Counted from the stretch's first letter, positions 34,971 to 45,006 are shown. The stretch: DNA of 46,363 nt from Sphingomonadaceae bacterium (GCA_947476425.1 CANJQJ010000021.1:1-46363), one strand, 5' to 3'. The notes: generated by a model from the letters alone, not told the origin. Made by a program: numbers and translations.

Positions 34971-36557
34971 TCACCGCCCCTTGAACAGACCGCCCAATAT
35001 GCCGCGAACGAGCTGGCGACCGAGCGAACCGGCGATCTGGCGACCGACCGAAGATGCGGCGGAGCGTGCGGCGGACTGGATGATCTTGTCGGTGATCGAC
35101 GGCTGGGCCGCGATCTTTGCCTGGCGCTCGGCTTCGCGCTCGGCTGCCATGCGATTGCGTTCGGCCTCGACGCGGGCGCGTTCGGCTTCCTTCGCCTGCT
35201 GGGCGGCGAGCTTGTCGGCCTCGGCCTTTGCTTGCGTTTCGGCCGCAGCAGCTGCGGCTTCACCGGCCTTGCCGGCGAGGATTTCCTCGGCCGACTGGCG
35301 ATCGATCAAAATGTCGTATTTGGTGCCGATCGCGTCGGTCTCGACGAGGACCTTGCGTTCAGCATCGGTGACCGGGCCGACCCGCGAGCAGGGCGGCTTG
35401 ATCAGCGTGCGCTGCACCGGGGTGGGCGAACCATCGGCCTGGAGTAGCGAAACCAGCGCCTCGCCGACCTTGAGCTCGGTGATCGCAGTCTCGACATTGA
35501 CGCCGGGATTGGCGCGGAAGGTCTGCGCGGCGGATTTTACCGCCTGCTGGTCGCGCGGGGTGAAGGCGCGCAGCGCATGCTGGACGCGATTGCCGAGCTG
35601 GCCTGCGATCTTCTCGGGAATGTCGATCGGATTCTGGGTGATGAAATAGACGCCGACACCCTTGGAGCGAATGAGGCGAACGACCTGCTCGACCTTTTCG
35701 AGCAAGGCGGCAGGGGCCTCGTCGAACAGCAGATGCGCCTCGTCGAAGAAGAAGACGAGCTTGGGCTTGTCGGGATCGCCGACCTCGGGAAGATTCTGGA
35801 ACAGCTCGGAGAGCAGCCAGAGCAGGAAGGTGGCGTAGAGCTTCGGGCTCGCCATCAGCTTGTCGGCTGCGAGGATGTTGACGATGCCGCGGCCCTGATC
35901 GTCGAGCGTCATGAAATCCGCGATGTCGAGCGCCGGTTCGCCGAAGAAATGCTCGCCGCCCTGCGAGCGGAGCTGGAGCAGCGAGCGCTGGATCGCGCCG
36001 ACGCTCTGCTTGGAAACGTTGCCGTAGGTGGTGGATAATTCGTCGGCACGATCAGCGCAATCGGACAGCATCGCCTGGAGATCGTCGAGGTCGAGCAGCA
36101 GCAGCCCATCCTTGTCGGCGACGTGGAAAGCGATGTTGAGGACGCCTTCCTGGACTTCGTTGAGCCCCATCAGCCGGGCGAGCAGCAACGGGCCCATTTC
36201 GGAGATGGTGGTGCGGATCGGGTGGCCCTGTTCGCCAAACAGATCCCAGAACTGGACCGGGCATTCGGCATAGGCCCAATCGGTATCGCCGACTTCAGCG
36301 GCGCGGGCCTTGAATATCTCGTGCATCTTGCCGGTGGGCGAACCTGCCATCGCCAGTCCGGAGAGATCGCTTTTGACGTCGGAGACGAAGACGGGGACGC
36401 CTGCCCTCGAAAAACCCTCGGCGAGGCCCTGGAGCGTGACGGTCTTGCCGGTGCCGGTGGCGCCAGCGATCAGGCCATGGCGATTGGCGCGCTTGAGATT
36501 GAGTGCCTGTCGCTCACCGCCACCGAGGCCGATGAAGATTTCCGTTGCTTCGGTCAC
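34971..36557 (-). CDS. DUF853/YjgR-type HerA-like ATPase
   Basis: 528 residues, cytoplasmic. Walker A GATGTGKT at 32-39, Walker [16 protein letters not shown], and [30 protein letters not shown] is the family's sensor region. Residues about 430-490 are an Ala/Glu/Arg-rich coiled coil, followed by a Ser/Gly/Arg-rich helical tail ([25 protein letters not shown]). The start is GTG with GGGGGGA six bases upstream. It follows degP by 48 bases. Biological role not known; the family is related to HerA DNA translocases. Confidence 0.88.
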   Translation of the reverse strand: MTEATEIFIGLGGGERQALNLKRANRHGLIAGATGTGKTVTLQGLAEGFSRAGVPVFVSDVKSDLSGLAMAGSPTGKMHEIFKARAAEVGDTDWAYAECPVQFWDLFGEQGHPIRTTISEMGPLLLARLMGLNEVQEGVLNIAFHVADKDGLLLLDLDDLQAMLSDCADRADELSTTYGNVSKQSVGAIQRSLLQLRSQGGEHFFGEPALDIADFMTLDDQGRGIVNILAADKLMASPKLYATFLLWLLSELFQNLPEVGDPDKPKLVFFFDEAHLLFDEAPAALLEKVEQVVRLIRSKGVGVYFITQNPIDIPEKIAGQLGNRVQHALRAFTPRDQQAVKSAAQTFRANPGVNVETAITELKVGEALVSLLQADGSPTPVQRTLIKPPCSRVGPVTDAERKVLVETDAIGTKYDILIDRQSAEEILAGKAGEAAAAAAETQAKAEADKLAAQQAKEAERARVEAERNRMAAEREAERQAKIAAQPSITDKIIQSAARSAASSVGRQIAGSLGRQLVRGILGGLFKGR

Positions 36558-36577
36558 AATCGATCCCCCCTGCCATA

Positions 36578-36595
36578 CCCCGGCTTTCGCCGGGG
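36578..36595. repeat. Stable GNRA-loop hairpin between degP and the ATPase gene
   Basis: A 7-bp stem CCCCGGC/GCCGGGG. In the minus-strand mRNA its loop is GAAA, a stable GNRA tetraloop. There is no T-tract, so read-through from degP is expected. It resembles a REP unit. Confidence 0.65.
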
Positions 36596-36605
36596 ATATG
36601 GTAGC

Positions 36606-38141
36606 CTATTTGGTCTTGAGTTCGACGCCAAGGTAGCGAGCGGGCGTGTTGCCGCGCTGGACAAGCAGAACGACGCTGGTGCGACTTGCCTTGCGTGCTT
36701 CGGATACCACTGCCGCGGCCTCTTGCGGGGTGCCGGTCGGGTGCTGGTTGATCGAGACGATGAGATCGCCACGACGAAGCCCCTTGGCGCCAGCGTCGCT
36801 TGACGGATCGACCGCGGTCACGACTACGCCGCGAACGTCGCCGCGCAGGCCGAGCTGGCCGGCAATCTCCGGCGTGAGCGTAGCGAAGGTGAGGCCGATG
36901 GCTTGCGTGGTCACCTGCTGCGAGGGCTGGGCGCCGGGTGCCTGATCATCGTCTCCGCCAAAGCTGTCGCTCTGCGCGATCTTTTCCTCGGGTGGGCGCT
37001 GGCCGACAACGGCGACGAGAGTCATGCGCTTGCCGTCACGGATCAGGTCGATCGGGACGCGGGTGCCGATCGGTGTGTTGGCGACGATGTAGGACAAGGT
37101 TTCGTCGGGCGTGACGTCGCGATTGTTGACGCGGACGATGACGTCGCCCTGGTGAATGCCGGCGCGCGCCGCGGCGTCGCCGGGCTCGACACGGGCGACG
37201 ATCTCGCCACGATTGCGAGGAAGGCCGAGCGCGCTTGCAATCTCCTCGGTGACCGGCTGGATGCCGATGCCAAGATAGCCGCGCTTGACGCTGCCGCCGC
37301 CCATAAGCGCCTGGATCACGGGCTTGGCCTCTTCGGCCGGGATAGCGAATCCGATGCCGACATTGCCGCCGGTGGGCGAATAGATTGCGGTGTTGATGCC
37401 GATCACATTGCCGCTGAGATCGAACATCGGGCCGCCAGAATTGCCCTGGTTGATCGAGGCATCGGTCTGGATATAGCGATCATAGGCGCCGCCCATGCCG
37501 ATGTTGCGATGAAGCGCGGAGACGATGCCTGCGGTGACCGTGCCGCCGAGGCCGAAGGGATTGCCGATCGCGACCACCCAGTCGCCGACGCGGGTGCGGG
37601 TGGAATCGCCGAATTCGACGAAGGGCAGGTTCTTCGCCTCGATCTTCAGCAGCGCGAGATCGGACGCAAGATCGCGGCCGACGATGGTCGCCTTATATTC
37701 CTTGCGATCCGGCATGATCACGGTGATCTCGCCGATCGTGGCGTTGGCGCCCGGGCCGCCCGAGATGACGTGATTGTTGGTGACGACATAGCCGTCGGGC
37801 GAAACGATGAAGCCCGAGCCGAGCGAGGTGGCCTCACGCGTGACAGGCTGTTGCTCGGTGCCGCCGCCCATGCCACCGAACAGATCGCCGAACGGCGTGC
37901 CGGCGAACGGGTTTCCGGCCTGGACCTGGACCTTCTGCTTGGTGGAGATGTTGACGACTGCCGGCTGCAACTTGGCGGCGAGATCGGCAAAGCTCATTGG
38001 TGCGCCTGCGCGGGGCGCTGCCTGCGCTATTTCACGAGGGGCATTTTGTGCGACCTGCGCGCCGACCGGCTGCTGCAGGACCATGGTAGCGGTGGCGCCG
38101 CCGGCGAGCAGGGCGGCGGTAATGGCATATGCATAGCGCAC
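36606..38141 (-). CDS. Do-family periplasmic serine protease (DegP/DegQ/MucD)
   Basis: 511 residues with an N-terminal signal/anchor segment. The triad is His124 (TNNHV), Asp161 (SDLALLK) and Ser235 (GNSGGP). Two PDZ domains follow (GYLGIGIQPVTEEIASALGL and the C-terminal GVVVTAVDPSSDAGAKGLRR). It degrades or refolds damaged envelope proteins. The start is a GTG at 38141 with TAGGAG about ten bases upstream. It lies downstream of hflC, probably the same operon. Confidence 0.95.
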   Translation of the reverse strand: MRYAYAITAALLAGGATATMVLQQPVGAQVAQNAPREIAQAAPRAGAPMSFADLAAKLQPAVVNISTKQKVQVQAGNPFAGTPFGDLFGGMGGGTEQQPVTREATSLGSGFIVSPDGYVVTNNHVISGGPGANATIGEITVIMPDRKEYKATIVGRDLASDLALLKIEAKNLPFVEFGDSTRTRVGDWVVAIGNPFGLGGTVTAGIVSALHRNIGMGGAYDRYIQTDASINQGNSGGPMFDLSGNVIGINTAIYSPTGGNVGIGFAIPAEEAKPVIQALMGGGSVKRGYLGIGIQPVTEEIASALGLPRNRGEIVARVEPGDAAARAGIHQGDVIVRVNNRDVTPDETLSYIVANTPIGTRVPIDLIRDGKRMTLVAVVGQRPPEEKIAQSDSFGGDDDQAPGAQPSQQVTTQAIGLTFATLTPEIAGQLGLRGDVRGVVVTAVDPSSDAGAKGLRRGDLIVSINQHPTGTPQEAAAVVSEARKASRTSVVLLVQRGNTPARYLGVELKTK

Positions 38142-38248
38142 GATGGGTCTTCTCCTAGAAGTTCATTCGCATTCCGGCACAAGCGTGCGGAGTGGCGGCG
38201 AAACTGCGTTTCGGGTCCTGAACGGAAATTGAATGAGTTTTGTTCATC

Positions 38249-39115
38249 TTACTTTTGTCCACGGAACTCGCGCAGATAATCGTTGCTGGGCGACAGGATC
38301 ACCGTGGAGGAGCCGGGCGCTTCCTGGCCGTCGACACCGAAGGTCCGGCGATATGACTGCATGGCTCGGTAGAAATCATAGAATTGCGCATCCTTGTTGA
38401 ACGCATCTGCATAGACGCGCGCGGCGGCCGCATCCGCATCTGCGCGGATGATCTGTGCCTGCTGCATGCCCTGTGCACGAAGCGTGAGCGCTTCCTGCTG
38501 GCGCGCGGTGCGCATCCGCTGGAACGCGCTTTCAAGCGGCGTACCATCGGGAAGATCGGCACGCTTGATGCGAACATCGACGATCTCGGCGCCATATTGC
38601 CGGGCGACGCGATTCAATCCGACCTGGATATTATCCATGAGCTGGCTGCGCTCGGGGGTGAGCAGCGCTGCGAACTGGCGCTTGCCGAGTTCGTTGCGAA
38701 GCGCCGAGCCAAGGATCGGGCGAAGCGCTTCACCGACGCGTTCCTCGCTACCGGCGCTGACGTACATCTGCAGCGGGTCGACAATGCGATAGCGCGCATA
38801 GGCATCGACTTCGAGGCGCAGCTGGTCGGTCGAAAGCACCGACTGGCGCTGCATGTCGAAGCTCAGCACCCGCTTGTCGACCCAGACGATGGTCTCGACG
38901 AAGGGGATGCGCGCGACCAATCCGGCGCCAGTGTGGCCGAACTGTTCGTTGGGATGCCAGGCATTGACGACACGGTTGGGATCGCCAAGCCGAACGATCA
39001 ATGCCTGCTTGGTTTCAGGAACCACCGACACGAAGCTCGATAGGACGATCAGGATCGCGATCAGGCCGATGCCCCACGGGATCGGATTGCGCATCAGGCG
39101 CTCGACGAAGGTCAT
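38249..39115 (-). CDS. hflC: HflC, protease modulator
   Basis: 288 residues, with one N-terminal membrane helix (about 13-31) and a periplasmic SPFH/prohibitin domain (QALIVRLGDPNRVV…). Partner of HflK in the complex that surrounds and restrains FtsH. EALTLRAQGMQQAQIIRADADA is the helical region following the SPFH core. Overlaps hflK by four bases (ATGA). Confidence 0.95.
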   Translation of the reverse strand: MTFVERLMRNPIPWGIGLIAILIVLSSFVSVVPETKQALIVRLGDPNRVVNAWHPNEQFGHTGAGLVARIPFVETIVWVDKRVLSFDMQRQSVLSTDQLRLEVDAYARYRIVDPLQMYVSAGSEERVGEALRPILGSALRNELGKRQFAALLTPERSQLMDNIQVGLNRVARQYGAEIVDVRIKRADLPDGTPLESAFQRMRTARQQEALTLRAQGMQQAQIIRADADAAAARVYADAFNKDAQFYDFYRAMQSYRRTFGVDGQEAPGSSTVILSPSNDYLREFRGQK

Positions 39116-40164
39116 CGTGTACCTCCCGCGGGCGCAGTGCGCTTGAGTTCGGCGAGTGGCAGATAGGGCGTCACATTGGGCGCCTCGACGATCGTCTTGT
39201 CGGTCTTGGCCAGCACTTCTTCCATCGTTTCATAATACATGCGCCGGCGGGTTACCTCGGGCGCGAGCTTATATTCGGCATAGACTCGATCGAATGCAGC
39301 GGCTTCACCACGCGCCTTGGCGTCGAGCTGCTGCGCATAGGCGCGTGCCTGGTTGATATAGGTCTGCGCGGTCTGCTGTGCGGCGGAGACTTCCTTGAAG
39401 GCATCGACGACGGCAGCGGGCGGATCCGCCTGCTTGATCGCGACGCCCTGGATCACCACGCCGGCATGATAGCCGTCGAGGATTTCCTGCATGCGTTGCG
39501 CGACGCGGCCTTCGATCTGGCTGCGCTGCGGGCCGATGGCGTCGCTGAGCGAAACGCGGGCGATCTCTGCCCGCATCGCGCTTTCCGCGACGTCAGTGAC
39601 GGTTGCGTCCGGATCGGCGAGCTCGAAGAGATAGAGTTCCGGCTCGCGGATATTCCAGCGGACCGAATAGGCCAGATCGACGAGATTCTGGTCGCCGGTC
39701 AACATCAGGTTCTGCGCTTCCGCAGCGGTCGATCCGATATCCTTGACGCGAATATCCTCGATATTGACGATCTTGACCCGATCGATCGGCGCTGGAAGCG
39801 TGAAGCGCATGCCCGGCGTGAGCGTTGCCGCATATTGACCGAAACGGACGACGACGCCGCGTTCCTGCGGATCGATACGATGCACGCTGGTCAGCACAAG
39901 CCACAGGGCAATGACGATACAGGCGCCCCAGAGCCATAGCGGACGGCCTTCGTGACCGGACCAGCCGCCATTGCCGCCACCGAGACGTTCCCGGCCGCGA
40001 CGCAGCAGTTCATCGAGCGCACTGGGGCCGAAGGGGCCCTTACCCCCGGGACGTCGCCTTGGTGGCTGGTTCCACGGGCTGTCGGGACCAAGCCCGCCGC
40101 CGTCATCGCCGCCGCCGCCGGATCCACCGCCACCCCAGGGACCGCCCTTGCCTTCATTCAACAT
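39112..40164 (-). CDS. hflK: HflK, protease modulator
   Basis: 350 residues. The first 70 are Gly/Pro-rich (GGPWGGGGSGGGGDDGGG), the membrane helix is about 77-97 (LWLWGACIVIALWLVL), and the SPFH domain begins at QERGVVVRFGQYA. A TTG at 40176 would add four residues but its AGAGG is too close, so ATG 40164 is used. First gene of the hflK-hflC-degP operon, divergent from mrp. Confidence 0.94.
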   Translation of the reverse strand: MLNEGKGGPWGGGGSGGGGDDGGGLGPDSPWNQPPRRRPGGKGPFGPSALDELLRRGRERLGGGNGGWSGHEGRPLWLWGACIVIALWLVLTSVHRIDPQERGVVVRFGQYAATLTPGMRFTLPAPIDRVKIVNIEDIRVKDIGSTAAEAQNLMLTGDQNLVDLAYSVRWNIREPELYLFELADPDATVTDVAESAMRAEIARVSLSDAIGPQRSQIEGRVAQRMQEILDGYHAGVVIQGVAIKQADPPAAVVDAFKEVSAAQQTAQTYINQARAYAQQLDAKARGEAAAFDRVYAEYKLAPEVTRRRMYYETMEEVLAKTDKTIVEAPNVTPYLPLAELKRTAPAGGTR

Positions 40165-40274
40165 TGGTTTTGCCAAGGCCTCTTAATCTCCGGTTCTGGT
40201 TCTTGGATCCTTTATAGGGAGCGGTACTGCGGAAAAACAGTGCCATTCCCGGATAGTCGCGATAATGGCCGGTC

Positions 40275-41279
40275 ATGACGACAGATAACGCAACAGTTTC
40301 CGCCCAACTCGCCAGCGCGCTGGACCGCATCGCCGATCCCGTTTCCGGAGAGGGACTCATCGCCAGCCGGCGCGCGGGGCCCCCGAGGTTCAGCGATGGC
40401 GTGGCATCCGTGGTGCTCGACGTCACCGGGCTTTCCGGCAATCTCAGGCTCATGCTCGAGACCGATATCAAGGCTGCGCTTGGGCAGGTCGCCGGCGTGG
40501 AGAAAGTGCGCGTCGCGATGACCGCCGAGAAGCAGAACCTGCGCATCATCGCAATCGGATCGGGCAAGGGGGGGGTGGGCAAATCGACCCTCGCCGCAAA
40601 TCTTGCCATCGCGCTGAAGAAACTCGGGGTGAAGGTCGGGCTGGTCGATGCGGATATCTATGGCCCGTCGCAGCCGCGCCTGATGCATGTCGAGGGCATC
40701 AAGCCGCGCGCATCCGAAAGCAAGAAGCTCGAGCCGGTGCCGACGCCCTATGGCGTGCCGCTGCTATCGATGGGGCAGCTCGTCAAGGAAGGACAGGCAG
40801 TGGCGTGGCGTGGCCCGATGGCGAGCAATGCGGTCGGCCAGCTGATCGACGCCGAATGGGGCGATATCGAACTGATTATCCTCGACCTGCCGCCCGGCAC
40901 CGGCGATATCCAGCTGAGCATGGTGCAAAAGCACAAGCCTGCCGGCGCTGTGATCATCTCGACGCCGCAGGATCTTTCGTTGATGGACGCGACGCGCGCG
41001 ATCGATTTCCTGCAGCACGCCAATGTGCCGCTGATCGGGCTGGTCGAAAACATGGCTGGCTATGCCTGTCCGCATTGCGGGGAGATTTCGGATCCGTTCG
41101 GCTCGGGTGGCGCCGAGGCGGCGGCGAAGGCGATGGAACTCCCCTTCCTCGGGCGCATTCCACTGGATATCGCGATCCGCAAGGCTTCCGATGCGGGCAC
41201 GCCGCCTGCCGCCGACGATGGTGACGTGGATTTTGCGGCGATAGCGCGCAAGGTCAAGGACTGGCTGGGATCCAACTAG
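40275..41279 (+). CDS. mrp: Mrp/ApbC-type iron-sulfur carrier P-loop ATPase
   Basis: 334 residues. An N-terminal MIP18-like (DUF59) domain of about 90 residues, the deviant Walker A GSGKGGVGKST, a LDLPPGTGDIQLS Walker B and the CPHC cluster-binding motif (AGYACPHCGE). It carries Fe-S clusters between scaffold and apoproteins. The next gene follows after 15 bases. Confidence 0.95.
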   Translation: MTTDNATVSAQLASALDRIADPVSGEGLIASRRAGPPRFSDGVASVVLDVTGLSGNLRLMLETDIKAALGQVAGVEKVRVAMTAEKQNLRIIAIGSGKGGVGKSTLAANLAIALKKLGVKVGLVDADIYGPSQPRLMHVEGIKPRASESKKLEPVPTPYGVPLLSMGQLVKEGQAVAWRGPMASNAVGQLIDAEWGDIELIILDLPPGTGDIQLSMVQKHKPAGAVIISTPQDLSLMDATRAIDFLQHANVPLIGLVENMAGYACPHCGEISDPFGSGGAEAAAKAMELPFLGRIPLDIAIRKASDAGTPPAADDGDVDFAAIARKVKDWLGSN

Positions 41280-41294
41280 ACCGGGAGAAGCTTG

Positions 41295-41723
41295 ATGCCG
41301 TTGACGACCGATGCCGAAATCGCCGAACTGCTGACCAGCGTTCGTACCATCGCCATGGTGGGCGCTTCGGACCGGCCTGACCGACCGAGCAATCGCGTGA
41401 TGAAATTCCTTCAGGATCACGGCTATCGAGTCATTCCCGTCAATCCCTCGATCACCGGCGAGCATATCCACGGCGAGTTCGTGTGGCGCGAGCTTTCGCA
41501 GATCGGCGAGCCGATCGACATGGTGGATATCTTCCGGAACCCGGCAGCGGCGGGGGACGCAGTGGATGCGGCGATCGCGGCGGGCGCGAAAGCCGTGTGG
41601 ATGCAGCTTGGCGTGATCAACGAGGCAGCCGCCAGGCGCGCTGAGGCGGCTGGGCTCAAGGTGGTGATGAACCATTGCCCCGCGATCGAGATACCGAGGC
41701 TTGGCCTGGCGCCGGTTGGGTGA
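41295..41723 (+). CDS. CoA-binding domain protein (YccU-like)
   Basis: 142 residues, a single Rossmann-type CoA_binding domain (IAMVGASDRPDRPSNRVMKF, IPVNPSITGEHIHGE, VWMQLGVINEAAARRA). Members bind CoA in crystal structures, but the role is not settled. ATG 41295 follows GGGAGA by six bases; a TTG at 41292 is less likely. Downstream of mrp on the same strand. Confidence 0.9.
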   Translation: MPLTTDAEIAELLTSVRTIAMVGASDRPDRPSNRVMKFLQDHGYRVIPVNPSITGEHIHGEFVWRELSQIGEPIDMVDIFRNPAAAGDAVDAAIAAGAKAVWMQLGVINEAAARRAEAAGLKVVMNHCPAIEIPRLGLAPVG

Positions 41724-41821
41724 TTGCGCGCACCCACCACCGGCCCCTCCTTGGGTAGTCGTGTCCGGGCGTTCCACCTCTCTTGGTCATCTTGAGGCCC
41801 TTCCGTCATCGCGCCCTCTCC

Positions 41822-41913
41822 GTCATCCCGACGAAAGTCGGGATCCATGGGACCCACAGGTCTCGCGATCGTACGACCACCGTATCGTGGATCCCGGCGT
41901 CCGCCGGGATGAC
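41822..41913 (+). repeat. BIME-like paired-hairpin repeat, copy 3 (forward orientation)
   Basis: GTCATCCCGACGAAAGTCGG hairpin, core GGACCCACAGGTCTCGCGAT and ACCACCGTATCGTGGATCCC, then the CCCGGCGTCCGCCGGGATGAC hairpin without its last base. It lies between convergent coding ends (CoA-binding gene and putA). Decayed half-units occupy 41786-41821. Confidence 0.88.
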
Positions 41914-41928
41914 GAAAGGAGGCCAGAT

Positions 41929-44895
41929 CTACAAATTCATCAGCGCCGGATCGCCGCCCTGGGCCATGATGTTGACTGACACCGTCCGCTCGGTTGCGAA
42001 GCGGAGCAGGGCGTTGGGGCCGCCCGCCTTGGGGCCGGTGCCGGAGAGGCCTTCGCCGCCGAACGGTTGGACCCCGACCACCGCGCCGATCATCGAGCGA
42101 TTAATGTAGGCGTTGCCTGCCGGGACGAGCCGCCGGACTTCTTCCGCAAAGCGTTCGATGCGGCTGTGGATGCCGAGCGTGAGGCCGTAGCCGCGCGCGG
42201 CAAGCCTTGTCGCGGCACTGGCGAGTTCTCCGGGGCGGTAGCGGTAGATGTGGAGGACCGGACCGAAGACTTCCCGCTCGAGAAAGTCGGGCGTCGGCAC
42301 TTCGGCGATGACCGGACCGAAGAAATTGCCTCCGAGATGGCTGACGTCGCGGTGGGCAATGATGGTTTCTAGCCGCGCGACATGCGCCTCGAGTGCTTCG
42401 CGGGCGGCCGGGTCGATGACGGGTCCGATATCGGTGGCGGGATCGGCGGGATCGCCGATGACGAGCGCATCGAGGCCGCCAGCCAGGCCGGCAATCAGCA
42501 TGTCGGCGGATTCCTCCGGTACGAACAGCATCCGCAGGGCGGAGCAGCGCTGCCCCGCCGAGCCGAAGGCGGAAAGCAGGACATCGTCGATAACCTGTTC
42601 GCGCAGCGCCGTCGTATCGACGAACATTGCGTTGAGGCCGCCGGTCTCGGCAATGAAGGGGATGATCGGGCCGTTTCGCGCGGCAAGGCTGCGATTGATC
42701 GTCCAGGCGGTGTCGGTACCGCCGGTGAAGGCGACGCCGTCGATGCCGGGGTGCGAGACGAGTGCCGCGCCGATGATCGAGCCCTTGCCGATGGCGAGCG
42801 CAAGCAGTGCCGGATCGAGGCCGGCAGCGCGGAAGAGACGGACCGCCTCGATTGCGATGCGAGGCGTTTGTTCGGCAGGCTTGGCGATCACCGCATTGCC
42901 GGCGGCGAGGCCAGCTACGATCTGGCCGGTGAAGATCGCCAATGGAAAATTCCACGGGCTGATGCAGGCGAACACGCCACGACCGGTCAAAGCGAGATGG
43001 TTGGTCTCGCCGACTGGGCCGGTGAGAATTTCCGGGGCGCCGAACTGGCGTTCGGCAAGCATTGCATAATAGCGGCAATAGTCGATCGCCTCGCGGACCT
43101 CGGCGATCCCGTCGTTGAGCGTCTTCCCGCCCTCCGATGCAAGCAGGGCGACGAGATCGTCCATCGCCGTTTCGAGTGCGTCGCCCATGGCGCGCAATAT
43201 GGGGGCCCGGCCGTGGCCGCCGAGCCGATTCCAGGCTGGCTGGGCTAAGCGGGCGGCGGCGATGGTCTGATCGAGGTCGATGGTAGCGGGTAATTGCGAC
43301 TGTGGGGGAGGGGCGGGGATTCGCGCCTGTTCGCTCGCCATGCTGAAATCGCGCCCCAGCGGGTTGATCCGCGCGGGTCCGTATATATCGCGCGGGAGCG
43401 GGATGCGGGGATGGCGGCCGGGGGCGGCCTCGACACGCGAAATGGGATCGGTGGAGAGATCGGCGGCGGCAACGTCGGGATCGAGCAAGGCGTGGACGAA
43501 GCTGCTGTTGGCGCCATTTTCGAGCAGGCGGCGAACGAGGTAGGGGAGGAGCTCCTCATGCCCGCCGACGGGGGCGTAAGCGCGGGCGGGAATCGTCGCG
43601 TACAGCGCCTCGCCCATGCCGTGGAGGCGCTGATGCTCGATGGCGACGCCGGCCTGGCTTGCCATGTGGCGCACCGCCGCGAGGCTGTGGGCGTTGTGGG
43701 TCGCGAACTGGGGATAGAGCGCTGGCGATGCAGCGATCAATTGCTGCGCACAGACGAGATAGCTGACGTCGGTCGCCGCCTTGGTGGTGAAGACGGGATA
43801 GTCAGGCCGCCCGGCGACTTGCGCGCGCTTGATCTCGCTATCCCAATAGGCGCCCTTGACGAGCCGGACCATGATCCGGCGGCCGGTTTCCCGCGCGAGC
43901 CTGGCGAGGCCATCGATCACGCGCGGTGCGCGCTTCTGGTAGGCCTGGACGACGACGCCGAGCCCGGTCCAGCTTGCCAAGCCCGGTTCGCGGGCGAGCC
44001 GGTCGACAAGCTTTAGCGAAATCGTCAGTCGATCGACTTCCTCGGCATCGATCGCGAGATTGATGTCGTAGCCGGCCGCGAGCAGCGCAAGGCGCTTGAT
44101 GCGCGGATAGAGCTCGTTCCGGACCCGGGCTTCCTGAACCGCCTCGTAGCGCGGGCTGAGCGCTGAAAGCTTGATCGAGACGCCGTGGCCGCGTTCCGGG
44201 CCGGCGCCAGCGGATGCCTTGCCAACCGCGGTTATCGCGTCGGTATAAAGGCGTTCATAGCGCTCGGCGTCGGCTGCGGTTCGCGCACCCTCGCCGAGCA
44301 TGTCGAACGAACACAGCATATCCTCGCGCCTCGCCCGGGCGAGCGCACTTTCGATTGTGCGGCCGAGGACGAATTGCTCGCCCATCATTCGTACCGCAGC
44401 AGCGACCGCCTGGCGGATTACCGGCTCGCCAACGCGCGCGGCGAGGCGGGCCAGGAAACGGCCGGGATCGCGCCGGGCATCCTCATCCACGTCGATCAGG
44501 CGGCCGGTGAGCATCAGGCCCCAGGTGGATGCGTTGACGAAAAGGCTGTCGCTCTGGCCGGCATGGCTCGCCCAGTCGGTATTGCCGATCTTCTCCGCGA
44601 TCAGCCGATCACGCGTGGCGGCATCGGGCGTGCGCAGCAGCGCCTCGGCAAGACACATCAGCGCAAGGCCCTCTCGTGTGCCGAGCGAAAATTCCTGCAG
44701 GAAACTTTCGACGACGCCCTGACGTTTAGCCGAAAGGCGAGCTGCGTCGATGAGTGTTACGGCTTCGGCGCCGATCGTCATGCGATCGTTTGCCGAGAGC
44801 TTCACGCTTCCCAGCAAACCCGCGATCGCGACGGCCTCGTCGGCATATTTCTCGTCGTCGATGACGTCCCAGCAGAAGGCCTTGTTTGTAACCAC
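41929..44895 (-). CDS. putA: Bifunctional proline dehydrogenase / P5C dehydrogenase
   Basis: 988 residues, catalysing both steps from proline to glutamate. The N-terminal half holds the FAD-dependent ProDH barrel (MVRLVKGAYWDSEIKRAQ, YAPVGGHEELLPYLVRRLLE). The C-terminal half is the NAD-dependent aldehyde dehydrogenase (AFTGGTDTA, AETGGLNAMF, GSAGQRCSALR with the catalytic Cys). There is no ribbon-helix-helix domain, so it is not its own repressor. The start is GTG 44895 with GGAG eight bases upstream; the open frame upstream of it overlaps the regulator gene and is not coding. Confidence 0.95.
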   Translation of the reverse strand: MVTNKAFCWDVIDDEKYADEAVAIAGLLGSVKLSANDRMTIGAEAVTLIDAARLSAKRQGVVESFLQEFSLGTREGLALMCLAEALLRTPDAATRDRLIAEKIGNTDWASHAGQSDSLFVNASTWGLMLTGRLIDVDEDARRDPGRFLARLAARVGEPVIRQAVAAAVRMMGEQFVLGRTIESALARARREDMLCSFDMLGEGARTAADAERYERLYTDAITAVGKASAGAGPERGHGVSIKLSALSPRYEAVQEARVRNELYPRIKRLALLAAGYDINLAIDAEEVDRLTISLKLVDRLAREPGLASWTGLGVVVQAYQKRAPRVIDGLARLARETGRRIMVRLVKGAYWDSEIKRAQVAGRPDYPVFTTKAATDVSYLVCAQQLIAASPALYPQFATHNAHSLAAVRHMASQAGVAIEHQRLHGMGEALYATIPARAYAPVGGHEELLPYLVRRLLENGANSSFVHALLDPDVAAADLSTDPISRVEAAPGRHPRIPLPRDIYGPARINPLGRDFSMASEQARIPAPPPQSQLPATIDLDQTIAAARLAQPAWNRLGGHGRAPILRAMGDALETAMDDLVALLASEGGKTLNDGIAEVREAIDYCRYYAMLAERQFGAPEILTGPVGETNHLALTGRGVFACISPWNFPLAIFTGQIVAGLAAGNAVIAKPAEQTPRIAIEAVRLFRAAGLDPALLALAIGKGSIIGAALVSHPGIDGVAFTGGTDTAWTINRSLAARNGPIIPFIAETGGLNAMFVDTTALREQVIDDVLLSAFGSAGQRCSALRMLFVPEESADMLIAGLAGGLDALVIGDPADPATDIGPVIDPAAREALEAHVARLETIIAHRDVSHLGGNFFGPVIAEVPTPDFLEREVFGPVLHIYRYRPGELASAATRLAARGYGLTLGIHSRIERFAEEVRRLVPAGNAYINRSMIGAVVGVQPFGGEGLSGTGPKAGGPNALLRFATERTVSVNIMAQGGDPALMNL

Positions 44896-45006
44896 GCTAG
44901 CGCTCCGCGATATACCGTTTGAAGATAATATGTTATAATGGTTTTGCGTGTGAATGTGTTTCGTTTTTTGCGGTATGTTGCGGAATAAAATTTTGGTGAA
45001 TTGAAT
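44896..45006. promoter_or_regulatory. Divergent putA / Lrp-type regulator control region
   Basis: This 111-bp gap is far more AT-rich than its surroundings and holds ATAATATGTTATAATGG and GGAATAAAATTTTGGTG stretches, typical of Lrp/AsnC binding regions. It must contain both promoters. I cannot assign exact -35/-10 pairs. Confidence 0.6.

Noticed and set aside
36580-36597. Terminator after degP
   Set aside because: The hairpin is strong but has no T-run on the minus strand, so it is listed as a repeat.
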